Source of the DNA: Oceanicaulis sp. HLUCCA04
GTDB taxonomy: Bacteria > Pseudomonadota > Alphaproteobacteria > Caulobacterales > Maricaulaceae
Assembly (NCBI GenBank): GCA_001314625.1
Contig: LJSH01000001.1
Span: 310,001-374,000 of the forward strand
Direction: 5' to 3'
Length of the DNA: 64,000 nucleotides
The translations under genes and the position numbers were made by a program. Shown one piece after another: positions 45,795-54,098 of this stretch (position 1 is the stretch's first letter; each line of letters opens with the position of its first letter). Under the pieces are notes generated by a model. It made no database searches. It was not told where the DNA came from and was given only the letters and a program-made list of their open reading frames with translations.

Positions 45795-46804
45795 CCCTTT
45801 ACCCAGGGCGGCACGGGCAGCCCTTTCTCCTTCAGGAATTGCGGATTGTAGAGCTTGGACTGATAGCGCGCGCCGTGATCGCACAGAATGGTCACGATGG
45901 TGTTGCCCGGCCCCAGCTTGCGCGCGAGGCGAATCGCTCCAGCGATATTGATGCCCGCCGACCCGCCAAGGCACAGTCCTTCGTCGGTGATGAGCGCATA
46001 GAGGATTTCCAGCGCTTCTTCATCAGGGATGCGGAAGGCGTGATCGACCGGTGCACCTTCAAGGTTGGCTGTGATGCGGCTCTGGCCAATGCCTTCGGTG
46101 ATCGAATTGCCTTCGGCTTTCAGCTCGCCGTGGGCGTAATAACCGTAGAGCGCCGCCCCGCCCGGGTCGGCAAGGCCTATCTGAACAGCGTCGCTTTTTG
46201 ATTTCAGATACATGCCAACGCCCGCCAGCGTGCCGCCCGAGCCGACGGCCGCGACGAATCCGTCGATCTTGCCGCCTGTCTGGTGCCAGATTTCCGGGCC
46301 CGTGGTGTCGAAATGGGCCTGCCGGTTGGCAGTATTGTCAAACTGGTTCGCCCAGATCGCGCCGTTTGGCTCGCAGGCGTTCAGCTCTTCGGCGAGCTGA
46401 CCTGAATAGCGGGCATAATGGTTGGGGTTGGCATAAGGGACGGCGTCGACCTCAATCAGCTCGGCGCCGGCCAGCAGGATGGCATCTCGCTTTTCCTTCG
46501 ACTGGGTGCGCGGAAACACGATGACCGTCCGGTAGCCGAGCGCCGAGGCAACCATCGCCAGGCCGATACCCGTATTGCCAGCGGTGCCTTCGACAATCGT
46601 GCCGCCCGGCTTCAAGGCTCCGCTTTTTTCCGCCGAACGCACAATGCCCAGAGCGGCGCGGTCCTTGATGGAGCCGCCGGGATTGAGAAACTCCGCCTTG
46701 CCAAGAATTTCGCAACCCGTCGCATCGCTGGCAGCATTTAGCCGGACCAGCGGGGTGTTGCCGATCAGATCAATGACGGAACGGGCAGGGCGGTAGTCGG
46801 ACAT
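45791..46804 (-). CDS. cysK: Cysteine synthase (CysK-like)
   Basis: PLP enzyme that makes cysteine from O-acetylserine and sulfide. The PLP lysine is in LNPGGSIKDRAALGI, the substrate loop is EGTAGNTGIGLAM and the phosphate-binding loop is VAAVGSGGTLAGVG. The ATG at 46804 gives 337 residues; another ATG at 46813 is possible. The C-terminal part lacks a CBS domain, so it is not the cystathionine beta-synthase fusion. The sequence resembles the longer proteobacterial CysK group, and a cystathionine beta-synthase-like role cannot be excluded with metC nearby. Confidence 0.9.
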   Translation of the reverse strand: MSDYRPARSVIDLIGNTPLVRLNAASDATGCEILGKAEFLNPGGSIKDRAALGIVRSAEKSGALKPGGTIVEGTAGNTGIGLAMVASALGYRTVIVFPRTQSKEKRDAILLAGAELIEVDAVPYANPNHYARYSGQLAEELNACEPNGAIWANQFDNTANRQAHFDTTGPEIWHQTGGKIDGFVAAVGSGGTLAGVGMYLKSKSDAVQIGLADPGGAALYGYYAHGELKAEGNSITEGIGQSRITANLEGAPVDHAFRIPDEEALEILYALITDEGLCLGGSAGINIAGAIRLARKLGPGNTIVTILCDHGARYQSKLYNPQFLKEKGLPVPPWVKG

Positions 46805-46851
46805 GAGGGTCATCCTTTTGTATCATCACCTTGTCTGGCTAGCGCGTTGAC

Positions 46852-46881
46852 TGATCCGGTCAAGCGCCGCGCGCGTAGAGA
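46852..46881 (+). promoter_or_regulatory. Candidate ECF11 (RpoE/ChrR-type) promoter of the chrR-like operon
   Basis: TGATCC at 46852-46857 is followed after exactly 18 bases by TAGAGA at 46876-46881, about 30 bases ahead of the GTG start. TGATCC-N18-TAAGA is the form of Rhodobacter RpoE promoters as I recall it. The same arrangement occurs upstream of the convergent photolyase operon. Confidence 0.6.
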
Positions 46882-46911
46882 TAACCGCAACATTGCAGGG
46901 AGTAGTTCTAC

Positions 46912-47571
46912 GTGGCCAGTCTTGATGACGGGTATCTGCTTGATCATGCGGCCGGAGCTGGTCCGCGCGCCATGCAGGTTCTGACCGCATGTCAGGCCGC
47001 CTTGAATGAACAGGCGGCTTCAATCATTCAGGCCGCAGAAGCAGGCTTTGGCGGCATTCTGGCCAGTCTGCCGCCTGCGCCGCTGTCAGAGCAGGCGCTG
47101 GATCTGGTGCTGTCGCGCGCAGAAATCCCAGACCTTGCGCCCGCGCCCGACGCTATCGATCCACAGACGGGATTGCCGAGCGCGCTGTCTCCCTATCTCG
47201 ATCCCAGGCGCAAAAATCCTGCAACATGGCCGCGCCGGCCAGGCGGGATGCGTGAATGCACACTGACGGCCCTGAGCGGCGATGACGCCGAAGTTAATCT
47301 GGTCCGGCTCATGCCGGGAGGCGGCATCCCAAGGCACGATCACGGCGGTGAGGAATTGACCCTCGTGCTGACGGGAGCCTTTCACGACGGTCATGCGTTG
47401 TACGGGGCAGGGGATATGTGCCGCGCCGAGCCCGGCTTGCAACACCGTCCCGCCGTGCAGGGAGATACACCATGCATTTGTCTGACGGTGAGCCTGGGCA
47501 AGTGGAGGCCGGTGAACCCGCTTTACGGCTTCATTGACCGTCTGACACGGCCCGTCCGCCGCCACCATTGA
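46912..47571 (+). CDS. ChrR-like cupin protein with degenerate anti-sigma zinc site
   Basis: ChrR proteins hold the sigma factor RpoE inactive until singlet oxygen appears. This 219-residue protein has the two-domain ChrR layout. The C-terminal cupin keeps all metal ligands: His141, His143 and Glu147 in RHDHGGEELTLVLTGAF and His177 in GLQHRP, plus the Cys187/Cys189 pair in CICL. In the N-terminal domain the zinc motif H-x3-C-x2-C is replaced by Cys27, Leu31 and Gln34 (ACQAALNEQ), and no early histidine is seen. No ECF sigma gene is adjacent. The GTG start has AGGGAG nine bases upstream. It may be a sensor or regulator that no longer binds zinc in its anti-sigma part, or a stress-induced cupin enzyme. 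Confidence 0.85.
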   Translation: MASLDDGYLLDHAAGAGPRAMQVLTACQAALNEQAASIIQAAEAGFGGILASLPPAPLSEQALDLVLSRAEIPDLAPAPDAIDPQTGLPSALSPYLDPRRKNPATWPRRPGGMRECTLTALSGDDAEVNLVRLMPGGGIPRHDHGGEELTLVLTGAFHDGHALYGAGDMCRAEPGLQHRPAVQGDTPCICLTVSLGKWRPVNPLYGFIDRLTRPVRRHH

Positions 47572-47601
47572 TAAGAATTCATCCCGCCCGGAGGCTTCCA
47601 G

Positions 47602-48285
47602 ATGAAAAATACGGTTTTCCTCGCCGCTACCCTCGCCATCGCTGTTCTGGCCACGCCTGCCATTGCCTCCATCCCCGCTGACCCCCGAGGCGGCGAAACC
47701 ATCCGGTTTGATGTTTATCGGGGCGATTCAGAGTTTGGGACGCATGAAGTCCGCTTCTCGCGCGAAGGCGATGATCTGCTGGCCGAAATTTCCGTCCGGC
47801 TGCGCGCCGGTATCGGCCCGGTCACGGTGTTCCGCTACGAGCATGATTCCGTCGAGGTGTGGCGTGATGGCGAGCTTGTTTCGCTGGAAGGCGAAACCTT
47901 GAAAGACGGCGAACGCTTTCCTGTGGAAGCGGCCCTTAACGGGAGCGGCATCGTCGGCGAGGGTGTGCTGCCTGAAGGCGAGACCCACACCGAGGAACTG
48001 CCCCGCGACATCATCCCGTCCTCCCACTGGCGCGGCTATGAGGAGACTCTCAGCGAGATCCTCAATACCGAGCATGGCGACTCCATGGATGTGCGCATTA
48101 CCGATATGGGCATGGAAGAAATCGAGGCCGATGGCGGCACGATTCAGGCGCGCCGTATCCGCCTTGAAGGTACATTGACCGTCGATCTCTGGTACGATGA
48201 GAACGGCTATTGGGCGGGGTGTGCGTTCGAGGCCCGCGACCAGAGCATCCGTTATGTCCGCCAGGCAAATCCGGCCTCTGCCTGA
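47602..48285 (+). CDS. Secreted DUF6134-like protein
   Basis: A 227-residue protein with a clear Sec signal peptide (LAATLAIAVLATPAIA) and an all-beta mature part: IRFDVYRGDSEFGTHEVRFS, VTVFRYEHDSVEVWRDGEL, VDLWYDENGYWAG. This is the look of the uncharacterised DUF6134 family (related to DUF3108), often found beside photolyase and fatty-acid-modification genes. It probably acts in the periplasm on lipids or as a lipid carrier, but that is inference. GGAGG precedes the ATG, and the stop overlaps the photolyase start by one base. Confidence 0.78.
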   Translation: MKNTVFLAATLAIAVLATPAIASIPADPRGGETIRFDVYRGDSEFGTHEVRFSREGDDLLAEISVRLRAGIGPVTVFRYEHDSVEVWRDGELVSLEGETLKDGERFPVEAALNGSGIVGEGVLPEGETHTEELPRDIIPSSHWRGYEETLSEILNTEHGDSMDVRITDMGMEEIEADGGTIQARRIRLEGTLTVDLWYDENGYWAGCAFEARDQSIRYVRQANPASA

Positions 48286-49835
48286 TGTCAGCCTTGCGGC
48301 TTGTTCTGGGCGACCAGCTGTCGCGTAATATCAGCGCTCTGGACGGTGTCCAGGCCGGCGATCTGATCCTGCTGGCCGAGGTCAATGCCGAAGCCAGCTA
48401 TGTTCCCCATCACCGCAAGAAGATTGCCTTCGTGTTCTCTGCCATGCGCCATTTCGCCGATGCGCTGCGCAGCGAAGGACTGAATGTGCGCTATGTAGCG
48501 CTGGACGATGACGGCAATACCCACAGCCTGGAAGGCGAGGTGGACCGGGCCCTGAATGCGTGTGAGGGCGTCACGCGCATTATCCAGACCGAGCCGGGCG
48601 AGTACCGCCTGATGAATTTGATGCGGGGCTGGCCGGACAGGTTTGACGTGCCGGTCGAGATGCGCCGCGACGACCGCTTCATCTGCACGCACGACCGCTT
48701 TGCCCGGTGGGCCAAAGGCAAGCAGCGCCTGACCATGGAGTATTTCTACCGCGAGATGCGCCGCGAAACAGGCCTGCTGATGGATGGAGATGAGCCTGAA
48801 GGCGGGCAGTGGAATTTTGACGCCGAGAACCGCAAGGCACTGCCTGCGGGCGTCCGCATCCCGGAACGCTCATGGATTGAACCTGACCCCGTCACGCGGG
48901 AAGTCATGACGCTGGTTGAAAATCACTTCCCGGATGGCTTCGGCGATATCGAGCCCTTTGGCTATGCCGTGACGCGCAAGGACGCGCTGGATCAGCTGGA
49001 CTGGTTCATCGCGCACGCCCTGCCGGATTTTGGTGATTATCAGGACGCGCTGAAACACGGCGAGGCTTTCCTCTTTCACTCGGTCCTGTCGCTATACCTG
49101 AACTGCGGCCTGCTTGATCCCATGGAGGTATGCAAGAAGGCCGAGGCCGCCTGGCTTAGCGGGAAGGCTCCATTGAACGCCGTTGAAGGTTTCATCCGGC
49201 AGATTCTCGGCTGGCGCGAATATGTACGGGGCATCTACTGGCTTTTCATGCCGGAATACCTGGAGCGCAATGCGCTCAACGCCCGGCGTCCCCTGCCGGA
49301 GTTTTACTGGTCAGCCGATACGGCAATGGCGTGCATCGCAGATGTGGTCACGACCACACGCAAACATGCCTACGCGCACCATATCCAGCGCCTGATGGTC
49401 ACGGGGAATTTCGCTCTGCTGGCCGGCATAGACCCGAAGGCCGTCAATGAATGGTATCTGGCGGTCTATGCCGACGCGTATGAATGGGTGGAAGCGCCCA
49501 ATACGCACGGCATGGCGCTCTATGCCGATGGCGGCATCATGGCAACCAAGCCCTATGCGGCCAGCGGCGCCTATATAAACCGGATGAGCGATCACTGCGG
49601 TGATTGCCGGTATGATGTGAAGGCAAAGACCGGAGAACAGGCTTGTCCGTTCAATTATCTATACTGGAATTTCATGATGGAGAATGAAGAGCGGCTGAAG
49701 GGCAATCGCCGGCTCGGACCTATCCTGTCCAACCTCAAGCGCTTCGGCGACGAACGGCGCAACGAGATCCGTGATGATGCGGATCGGTTCTTTGAAGCAA
49801 TCGGCATAACCGAAACCAGAAAGAAGGCATCATGA
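48285..49835 (+). CDS. FeS-cluster (6-4) photolyase / bacterial cryptochrome (PhrB/CryB type)
   Basis: A 516-residue flavoprotein of the FeS-BCP group, which repairs (6-4) photoproducts in UV-damaged DNA with light. The four [4Fe-4S] ligands are at Cys350, Cys438, Cys441 and Cys454 (SDHCGDCRYDVKAKTGEQAC), the same numbers I recall for Agrobacterium PhrB. The paired histidines His365-His366 in YAHHIQRLM and the FAD-domain motif RQILGWREYVRGIYW are also conserved. The N-terminus LRLVLGDQLSRNISAL is typical. Start ATG overlaps the DUF6134 stop (TGATG) and the stop overlaps the following dehydrogenase gene, so it is the third gene of a tight operon. Confidence 0.94.
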   Translation: MSALRLVLGDQLSRNISALDGVQAGDLILLAEVNAEASYVPHHRKKIAFVFSAMRHFADALRSEGLNVRYVALDDDGNTHSLEGEVDRALNACEGVTRIIQTEPGEYRLMNLMRGWPDRFDVPVEMRRDDRFICTHDRFARWAKGKQRLTMEYFYREMRRETGLLMDGDEPEGGQWNFDAENRKALPAGVRIPERSWIEPDPVTREVMTLVENHFPDGFGDIEPFGYAVTRKDALDQLDWFIAHALPDFGDYQDALKHGEAFLFHSVLSLYLNCGLLDPMEVCKKAEAAWLSGKAPLNAVEGFIRQILGWREYVRGIYWLFMPEYLERNALNARRPLPEFYWSADTAMACIADVVTTTRKHAYAHHIQRLMVTGNFALLAGIDPKAVNEWYLAVYADAYEWVEAPNTHGMALYADGGIMATKPYAASGAYINRMSDHCGDCRYDVKAKTGEQACPFNYLYWNFMMENEERLKGNRRLGPILSNLKRFGDERRNEIRDDADRFFEAIGITETRKKAS

Positions 49836-50620
49836 CCCCGCGCGCGATGAAACCGGCCGATGGGATCGCCTGGATTACCGGAGGCAGTTCCGGCATAGGC
49901 GAAGCGCTGGCCAGACGACTGGCCGGGCACGGCTGGACCGTGGTCATTTCCGCGCGAAGCGCAGACAAACTCGAGGCGATAGCCAAAAGCCATACCGGCA
50001 AGGGCCGCATTCTGGCCAAGGCCGTGGATCTGGTAGATTCCGAAGGGGTCCAGACCGCAGTCCGCGAGATTGAGGCAGAATACGGCACCATAGTACTGGC
50101 AGTGCTCAACGCAGGCATCTATCTTCCGATAAACGCCGAAAAGCCGTCTTTTGATGACTACAGGAAGACGTTTGACGTAAACCTGTCAGGTACTGCTGCG
50201 TGCCTGTGTGCGCTGACGCCTCGCATGAGCGAGCGGCGCTCCGGCCAGATCGCCATTGTGTCCTCGGCAACGTCCTTTGGCGGGATGCCAACCTCATCAG
50301 CCTATGGGGCCAGCAAGGCGGCTCTGGTGAACATGGCCGCGTGCCTGCGTATCGAACTGCATCGCTTTGGCGTGCTGTGTCAGGTGATCACGCCCGGCTT
50401 TGTGGAAACACCCGCGCAGGACGATAACGCCTTCCCCAAACCGTTCATGATCAGCGCGGCCGAGGCCGCTAAACGGATCGCCGTAGGGCTCAAATCAAAG
50501 CGGTTCGAGATCACCTTTCCGCGCCGCTTCACCTGGGCCCTCAAGGCGATCTACGCGCTGCCTTATGGCTGGTCGCTGGGACTGGTGAGGAAGCAGACCG
50601 GCTGGGACAAGCCGGTCTAG
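49832..50620 (+). CDS. Short-chain dehydrogenase/reductase
   Basis: A classical 262-residue SDR: cofactor motif TGGSSGIGEAL, NAG motif LAVLNAGIY, catalytic serine in IVSSATSFGG and the active-site pair in SAYGASKAAL. The tail (KAIYALPYGWSLGLVRK) is hydrophobic and may associate with the membrane. SDR genes accompany the photolyase, DUF1365 and CFA-type genes in RpoE regulons of Rhodobacter. The substrate is unknown; an oxidised lipid or aldehyde would fit the context. Last gene of the plus-strand set. Confidence 0.9.
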   Translation: MTPRAMKPADGIAWITGGSSGIGEALARRLAGHGWTVVISARSADKLEAIAKSHTGKGRILAKAVDLVDSEGVQTAVREIEAEYGTIVLAVLNAGIYLPINAEKPSFDDYRKTFDVNLSGTAACLCALTPRMSERRSGQIAIVSSATSFGGMPTSSAYGASKAALVNMAACLRIELHRFGVLCQVITPGFVETPAQDDNAFPKPFMISAAEAAKRIAVGLKSKRFEITFPRRFTWALKAIYALPYGWSLGLVRKQTGWDKPV

Positions 50621-50626
50621 ACCGGC

Positions 50627-51880
50627 CTATCCGCGTTCCACCACAAACTGGCCGACATCAATGCGGCCGGTGCGGAAACCGGCCTCGCAATAGGCGAGGT
50701 AAAACTCCCACATGCGCCGGAAGCGCAGATCGAAGCCCATCGGCTCAATCTGGGGCCAGGCCTCCTGAAAGCGCTCCATCCAGCGGGCCAGGGTATCGGC
50801 GTAGTCGATGCCGAACATCTCTGCTGTCACCGGCGACAACTCCGCCTTGCTGAACGCGCCCTGCAAGCGCTCCACGCTGGGAAGAATGCCGCCGGGGAAA
50901 ATGTAGCGCTGGATGAAGTCGGCGCGCTTGCGATAGCTGTCAAACAGATCATCGCGGATCGTGATGATCTGCAGCCCTGCCTTGCCGCCAGGTTTCAGGC
51001 ACTCACGCACCTTGGCGAAATAGGACGGCCAGTATTCCTCGCCGACCGCCTCGAACATCTCGATAGAGGCAACGGCGTCATAGCTGCCAGTCTCGTCGCG
51101 ATAATCCTGCAGCTTGATCTCGACCTTGTCAGACAGGCCGGCACGCTCCATGCGTTCCAGGGCGTAGTCGCGCTGGGCGGGCGACAGGGTGAGACAGGTC
51201 ACCTGCGCGCCAACCTTGCCCGCGGCATATTCGGCAAACCCGCCCCAGCCGCAGCCGATTTCCAGAACATGCATGCCCGGTTTCAGACCGATAAGACGGG
51301 CCAGGCTGGCGTATTTCTCGGTCTGCGCCGCTTCCAGTCCGGCTTCGGGCGACGCAAAGCGGGCCGACGAATAGGTCATGGTGGGATCGAGCCAGAGCTC
51401 GTAGAAATCATTGCCCAGATCGTAGTGCGCCTCGATATTCTTGCGGGCCTGCGCCTTGGTGTTCGCCCGCAGGCGGTGCCAGACCCAGTGCGCCATGCGC
51501 GTCAGGGGGCCGCCTTTCTCGATATTGTTTATTCTGTCGAGGTTTGCCGAGAAAACCTCGAGCACCTTGGCAAGGTTCGGCGTGTCCCACTGGCCTGCCA
51601 TATAGGATTCGGCGAAGCCAACATCACCGCCCGCGAACACACGGCGGACCATGGCATAGTCACGCACCTCCATCACGGCGTCAGCGCCGGGCTGGTTGCC
51701 CTGAAAGCGCAAGGAGCGGCCGTCGGGGAGAACAACTGTCAGCGAACCGGTTCCAAACTTCAGGAGCAGGGTCAGACCGGCCTTGAACAGGCGCGGCACG
51801 CCCTGCAGGCGGGCAATGGTGTCGCGGCACGCCTGAAGCGGACGCGAGGCGGTAAAACTGGGGAGTGCTGCATCGGTCAT
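50627..51880 (-). CDS. Cyclopropane-fatty-acid-synthase-type SAM methyltransferase
   Basis: Transfers a methyl or methylene group from S-adenosylmethionine to unsaturated acyl chains of membrane phospholipids. The SAM site is HVLEIGCGWGGFAEYA, and KNIEAHYDLGNDFYELWLD and QRYIFPGGILPSVE are hallmarks of the CFA family; 417 residues is normal. The ATG at 51880 has GGAAGG nine bases upstream; another ATG at 51889 is possible. In this context (FAD oxidase, DUF1365) it resembles the RpoE-dependent CfaA/UfaM of Rhodobacter, which methylates vaccenate toward furan fatty acids, rather than a housekeeping Cfa. Last gene of the minus-strand set. Confidence 0.9.
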   Translation of the reverse strand: MTDAALPSFTASRPLQACRDTIARLQGVPRLFKAGLTLLLKFGTGSLTVVLPDGRSLRFQGNQPGADAVMEVRDYAMVRRVFAGGDVGFAESYMAGQWDTPNLAKVLEVFSANLDRINNIEKGGPLTRMAHWVWHRLRANTKAQARKNIEAHYDLGNDFYELWLDPTMTYSSARFASPEAGLEAAQTEKYASLARLIGLKPGMHVLEIGCGWGGFAEYAAGKVGAQVTCLTLSPAQRDYALERMERAGLSDKVEIKLQDYRDETGSYDAVASIEMFEAVGEEYWPSYFAKVRECLKPGGKAGLQIITIRDDLFDSYRKRADFIQRYIFPGGILPSVERLQGAFSKAELSPVTAEMFGIDYADTLARWMERFQEAWPQIEPMGFDLRFRRMWEFYLAYCEAGFRTGRIDVGQFVVERG

Positions 51881-51921
51881 GACGGACATCCTTCCGGCTG
51901 ACAGCCAGATCAATACTAATG

Positions 51922-52731
51922 TTATTCAGGTTTACGTCCAAGCTTGCCGATTGGATGCGTCGAACGATCAATAATCGTGTCATCAACCGGCGGAGCAGGG
52001 CGGCGGTGATAACGCGAGCCTTTAAAGAGCAGGCGCAAGGCCTCCCAGTGGATGGCCGCGATGGTCTTCACGGTCGAGAAGGGCTGCGCGATGAACAGCT
52101 TGACTAGGGAAGGTGATGTAAGGGGACGCGCGTGCATCTGCATCGTGGCCAGGAAGTCCTTGCCACCTTCCTCCACCTTGTTGATCACCAGCGAGAGCTG
52201 GTCCTCATCGGCACGCAAGACGAAGTCATAGCGTCCGGACACCGGGAAGAAGGGCGATACATGGAAACGCTTGTCTGCGCTGTGGCGAGCGGGAAACCCA
52301 CTGTCCAGCGGGGCGATATAGGCGTGCGCGTCACCAAAAGTATTATGGACCTGGTAGATGATGGCGACGGTTTCACCGTCCCTGCTTTCGGCCAGATACA
52401 GGCTTATCGGATTGAACACATAGCCCAGAACACGCGGTGAACAGAGCAGTCGCACTTTCGATACCGGCGTGGTCACGCCCGCCTCGGCAAGCCGCGAAAG
52501 CACCCAGTCTTTAAGCGATGAACCATCGCGCGGGCCGTGATCGCGCTCGCGGAAACTGAACAGGTTGAACCGGCCGACCGAGAACAGGCGTGACTGCTTG
52601 CCGGCCGCACTCAGCCGGTCCAGATCGATCATAATCATCGCGATCGAATAGCGGAACCGGTGCAAAAAGGGCTGGCTGCGCTCATGCACAGTATGGCCGA
52701 GATAGAGCTGGGCAGGTGGCGGGGCCATCAC
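51922..52731 (-). CDS. DUF1365 domain protein
   Basis: A 269-residue protein of the DUF1365 family. Typical motifs are LYLGHTVHERSQPFLHRFRY, LCSPRVLGYVFNPISLYL, YQVHNTFGDAHAYI and FHVSPFFPVSGRYDF. The biochemical role is unknown; the family is nearly always found between an FAD amine oxidase and a CFA-type methyltransferase, as here, and the Rhodobacter member is needed for RpoE-dependent fatty-acid changes under singlet oxygen. The ATG overlaps the stop of the oxidase gene by four bases. Confidence 0.92.
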   Translation of the reverse strand: MMAPPPAQLYLGHTVHERSQPFLHRFRYSIAMIMIDLDRLSAAGKQSRLFSVGRFNLFSFRERDHGPRDGSSLKDWVLSRLAEAGVTTPVSKVRLLCSPRVLGYVFNPISLYLAESRDGETVAIIYQVHNTFGDAHAYIAPLDSGFPARHSADKRFHVSPFFPVSGRYDFVLRADEDQLSLVINKVEEGGKDFLATMQMHARPLTSPSLVKLFIAQPFSTVKTIAAIHWEALRLLFKGSRYHRRPAPPVDDTIIDRSTHPIGKLGRKPE

Positions 52732-54098
52732 TCCGACAGCAAAGCCCGGGACCGGTGGTCCATGTCAAGGCGCCGCGCACCCCAGTCGCCGCCGGTCACG
52801 TCTCCATCCGCGAATTGCCACGGAATGGCACCGCCCAGCCGAAGCGCCACGCGCAGGCCGGAGCGCAAGCCATCCTCATGAAACCCGTAGCCCAGCCACG
52901 CGCCGGCAAACCAGGTGTGACGCACGCCCTGAACACGGTTGAAAATGCGCTGCGCCGCCAGACCTGCCGGCGTGAATTGCGGATGGTCATAGCTGTAACG
53001 GCCGAGCACCTTGGCGGGATCCGGCTCGCGCTTGGGGTTCAGCGTAACCAGCAAAGGCTCCGCCGGATCAATGTGCTGCAAGCGGTTCATGTCATAGGTG
53101 ACGGCCGCATCGCCGGTGCTGGCATCGCGCATATAGCACCAGGCGGCTTGCGCGCCCTTGCGTCTCGGCAGGAAGCTGGTGTCGCGGTGAAGGACCGCGC
53201 TATTGCCGCTATAGGGGATCGCGCCCAGCAGTTCGCGTTCATCGGTGTCGGCGTCTCTGAGCAATGCCAGCGCCTCGTTGGAGTGGCAGGCCAGAACCAC
53301 TTCATCGAAGGTGTCGGCATGGCCGTGGGCATCGACAATGCGCACGCCGCCAGTGCGCAGGCGGGTGACGCTCACCGCTCCATGCCGGCGTTCCACGCCA
53401 GAGGCTTCCATGTCACGCCAAAGCGCATTCACATAGGTCTGGCTGCCGCCAACGACCGTTTCCCACTTTGGACGGCTGGCATTGATCAGCCGGTGGTTCT
53501 TGAAGAAGCGCACGAACGCCTCGGCCGGGTAGGCGGCCATCCCGCTCTCGCTGGCCGACCATATCGCCGCGCCCATGGGCAACAGGTAGTGATCGCGGAA
53601 GGCCGCGCCATAGGCATTGAGTTCGAGATACTGGCCCAGGGACAAGCCATTGAGGATGCCCGCCTCAAGGTCGGCGGCGGCAGCGGCGTTGAAGCGCAAC
53701 ACATCGCGAAGCATGCCCACAAAGGACGGACGCAAAAGGTTGGACGGCTGGGCGAACAGCCCGCCCAGACCGTTTGAAGACCACTCGCACGCGCCATCGA
53801 GACTAAAGCCGAAACTCATATCGGTGCGGTGTGTGGCAATGCCCAGATGCGCAAACAGGGCCGTCAGATTGGGGTAGTTCAGCCGATTGAAAACGATGAA
53901 GCCGGTATCAACCGCCGTTTCACGGCCGGCATGGTCAATGTGGGCGGTATTGGCGTGGCCACCGAGGCGCGAATCCTTCTCGTAAAGGATAACCTGATGC
54001 AGCCCGCGCAGCGCCCACGCGGCACCCAGCCCCGCTACACCGGCACCGATGACGGCGATACGCGACGGGCGCTTCAAAATCGGGTCGATCGAACTCAT
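52728..54098 (-). CDS. FAD-dependent amine-oxidase-fold oxidoreductase (UfaD-like)
   Basis: A 456-residue flavoprotein with the N-terminal dinucleotide site IAVIGAGVAGLGAAWAL, the second FAD motif HANTAHIDHAGRETAVDTGF and the C-terminal FAD-binding region TWFAGAWLGYGFHEDGLRSG. It belongs to the amine oxidase/desaturase superfamily. Placed between photolyase and DUF1365 genes, it corresponds in position to the Rhodobacter desaturase UfaD, which introduces a double bond into methylated acyl chains. The assignment to that reaction is inference. It overlaps both neighbours by four bases, so the operon is translationally coupled. Confidence 0.9.
   Translation of the reverse strand: MSSIDPILKRPSRIAVIGAGVAGLGAAWALRGLHQVILYEKDSRLGGHANTAHIDHAGRETAVDTGFIVFNRLNYPNLTALFAHLGIATHRTDMSFGFSLDGACEWSSNGLGGLFAQPSNLLRPSFVGMLRDVLRFNAAAAADLEAGILNGLSLGQYLELNAYGAAFRDHYLLPMGAAIWSASESGMAAYPAEAFVRFFKNHRLINASRPKWETVVGGSQTYVNALWRDMEASGVERRHGAVSVTRLRTGGVRIVDAHGHADTFDEVVLACHSNEALALLRDADTDERELLGAIPYSGNSAVLHRDTSFLPRRKGAQAAWCYMRDASTGDAAVTYDMNRLQHIDPAEPLLVTLNPKREPDPAKVLGRYSYDHPQFTPAGLAAQRIFNRVQGVRHTWFAGAWLGYGFHEDGLRSGLRVALRLGGAIPWQFADGDVTGGDWGARRLDMDHRSRALLSE

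Noticed and set aside
52716-53777. Open frame of 353 codons on the plus strand opposite the FAD oxidase gene
   Set aside because: It is the antisense shadow of a well-conserved gene in GC-rich DNA, its translation has no recognisable motif, and it has no ribosome-binding site.
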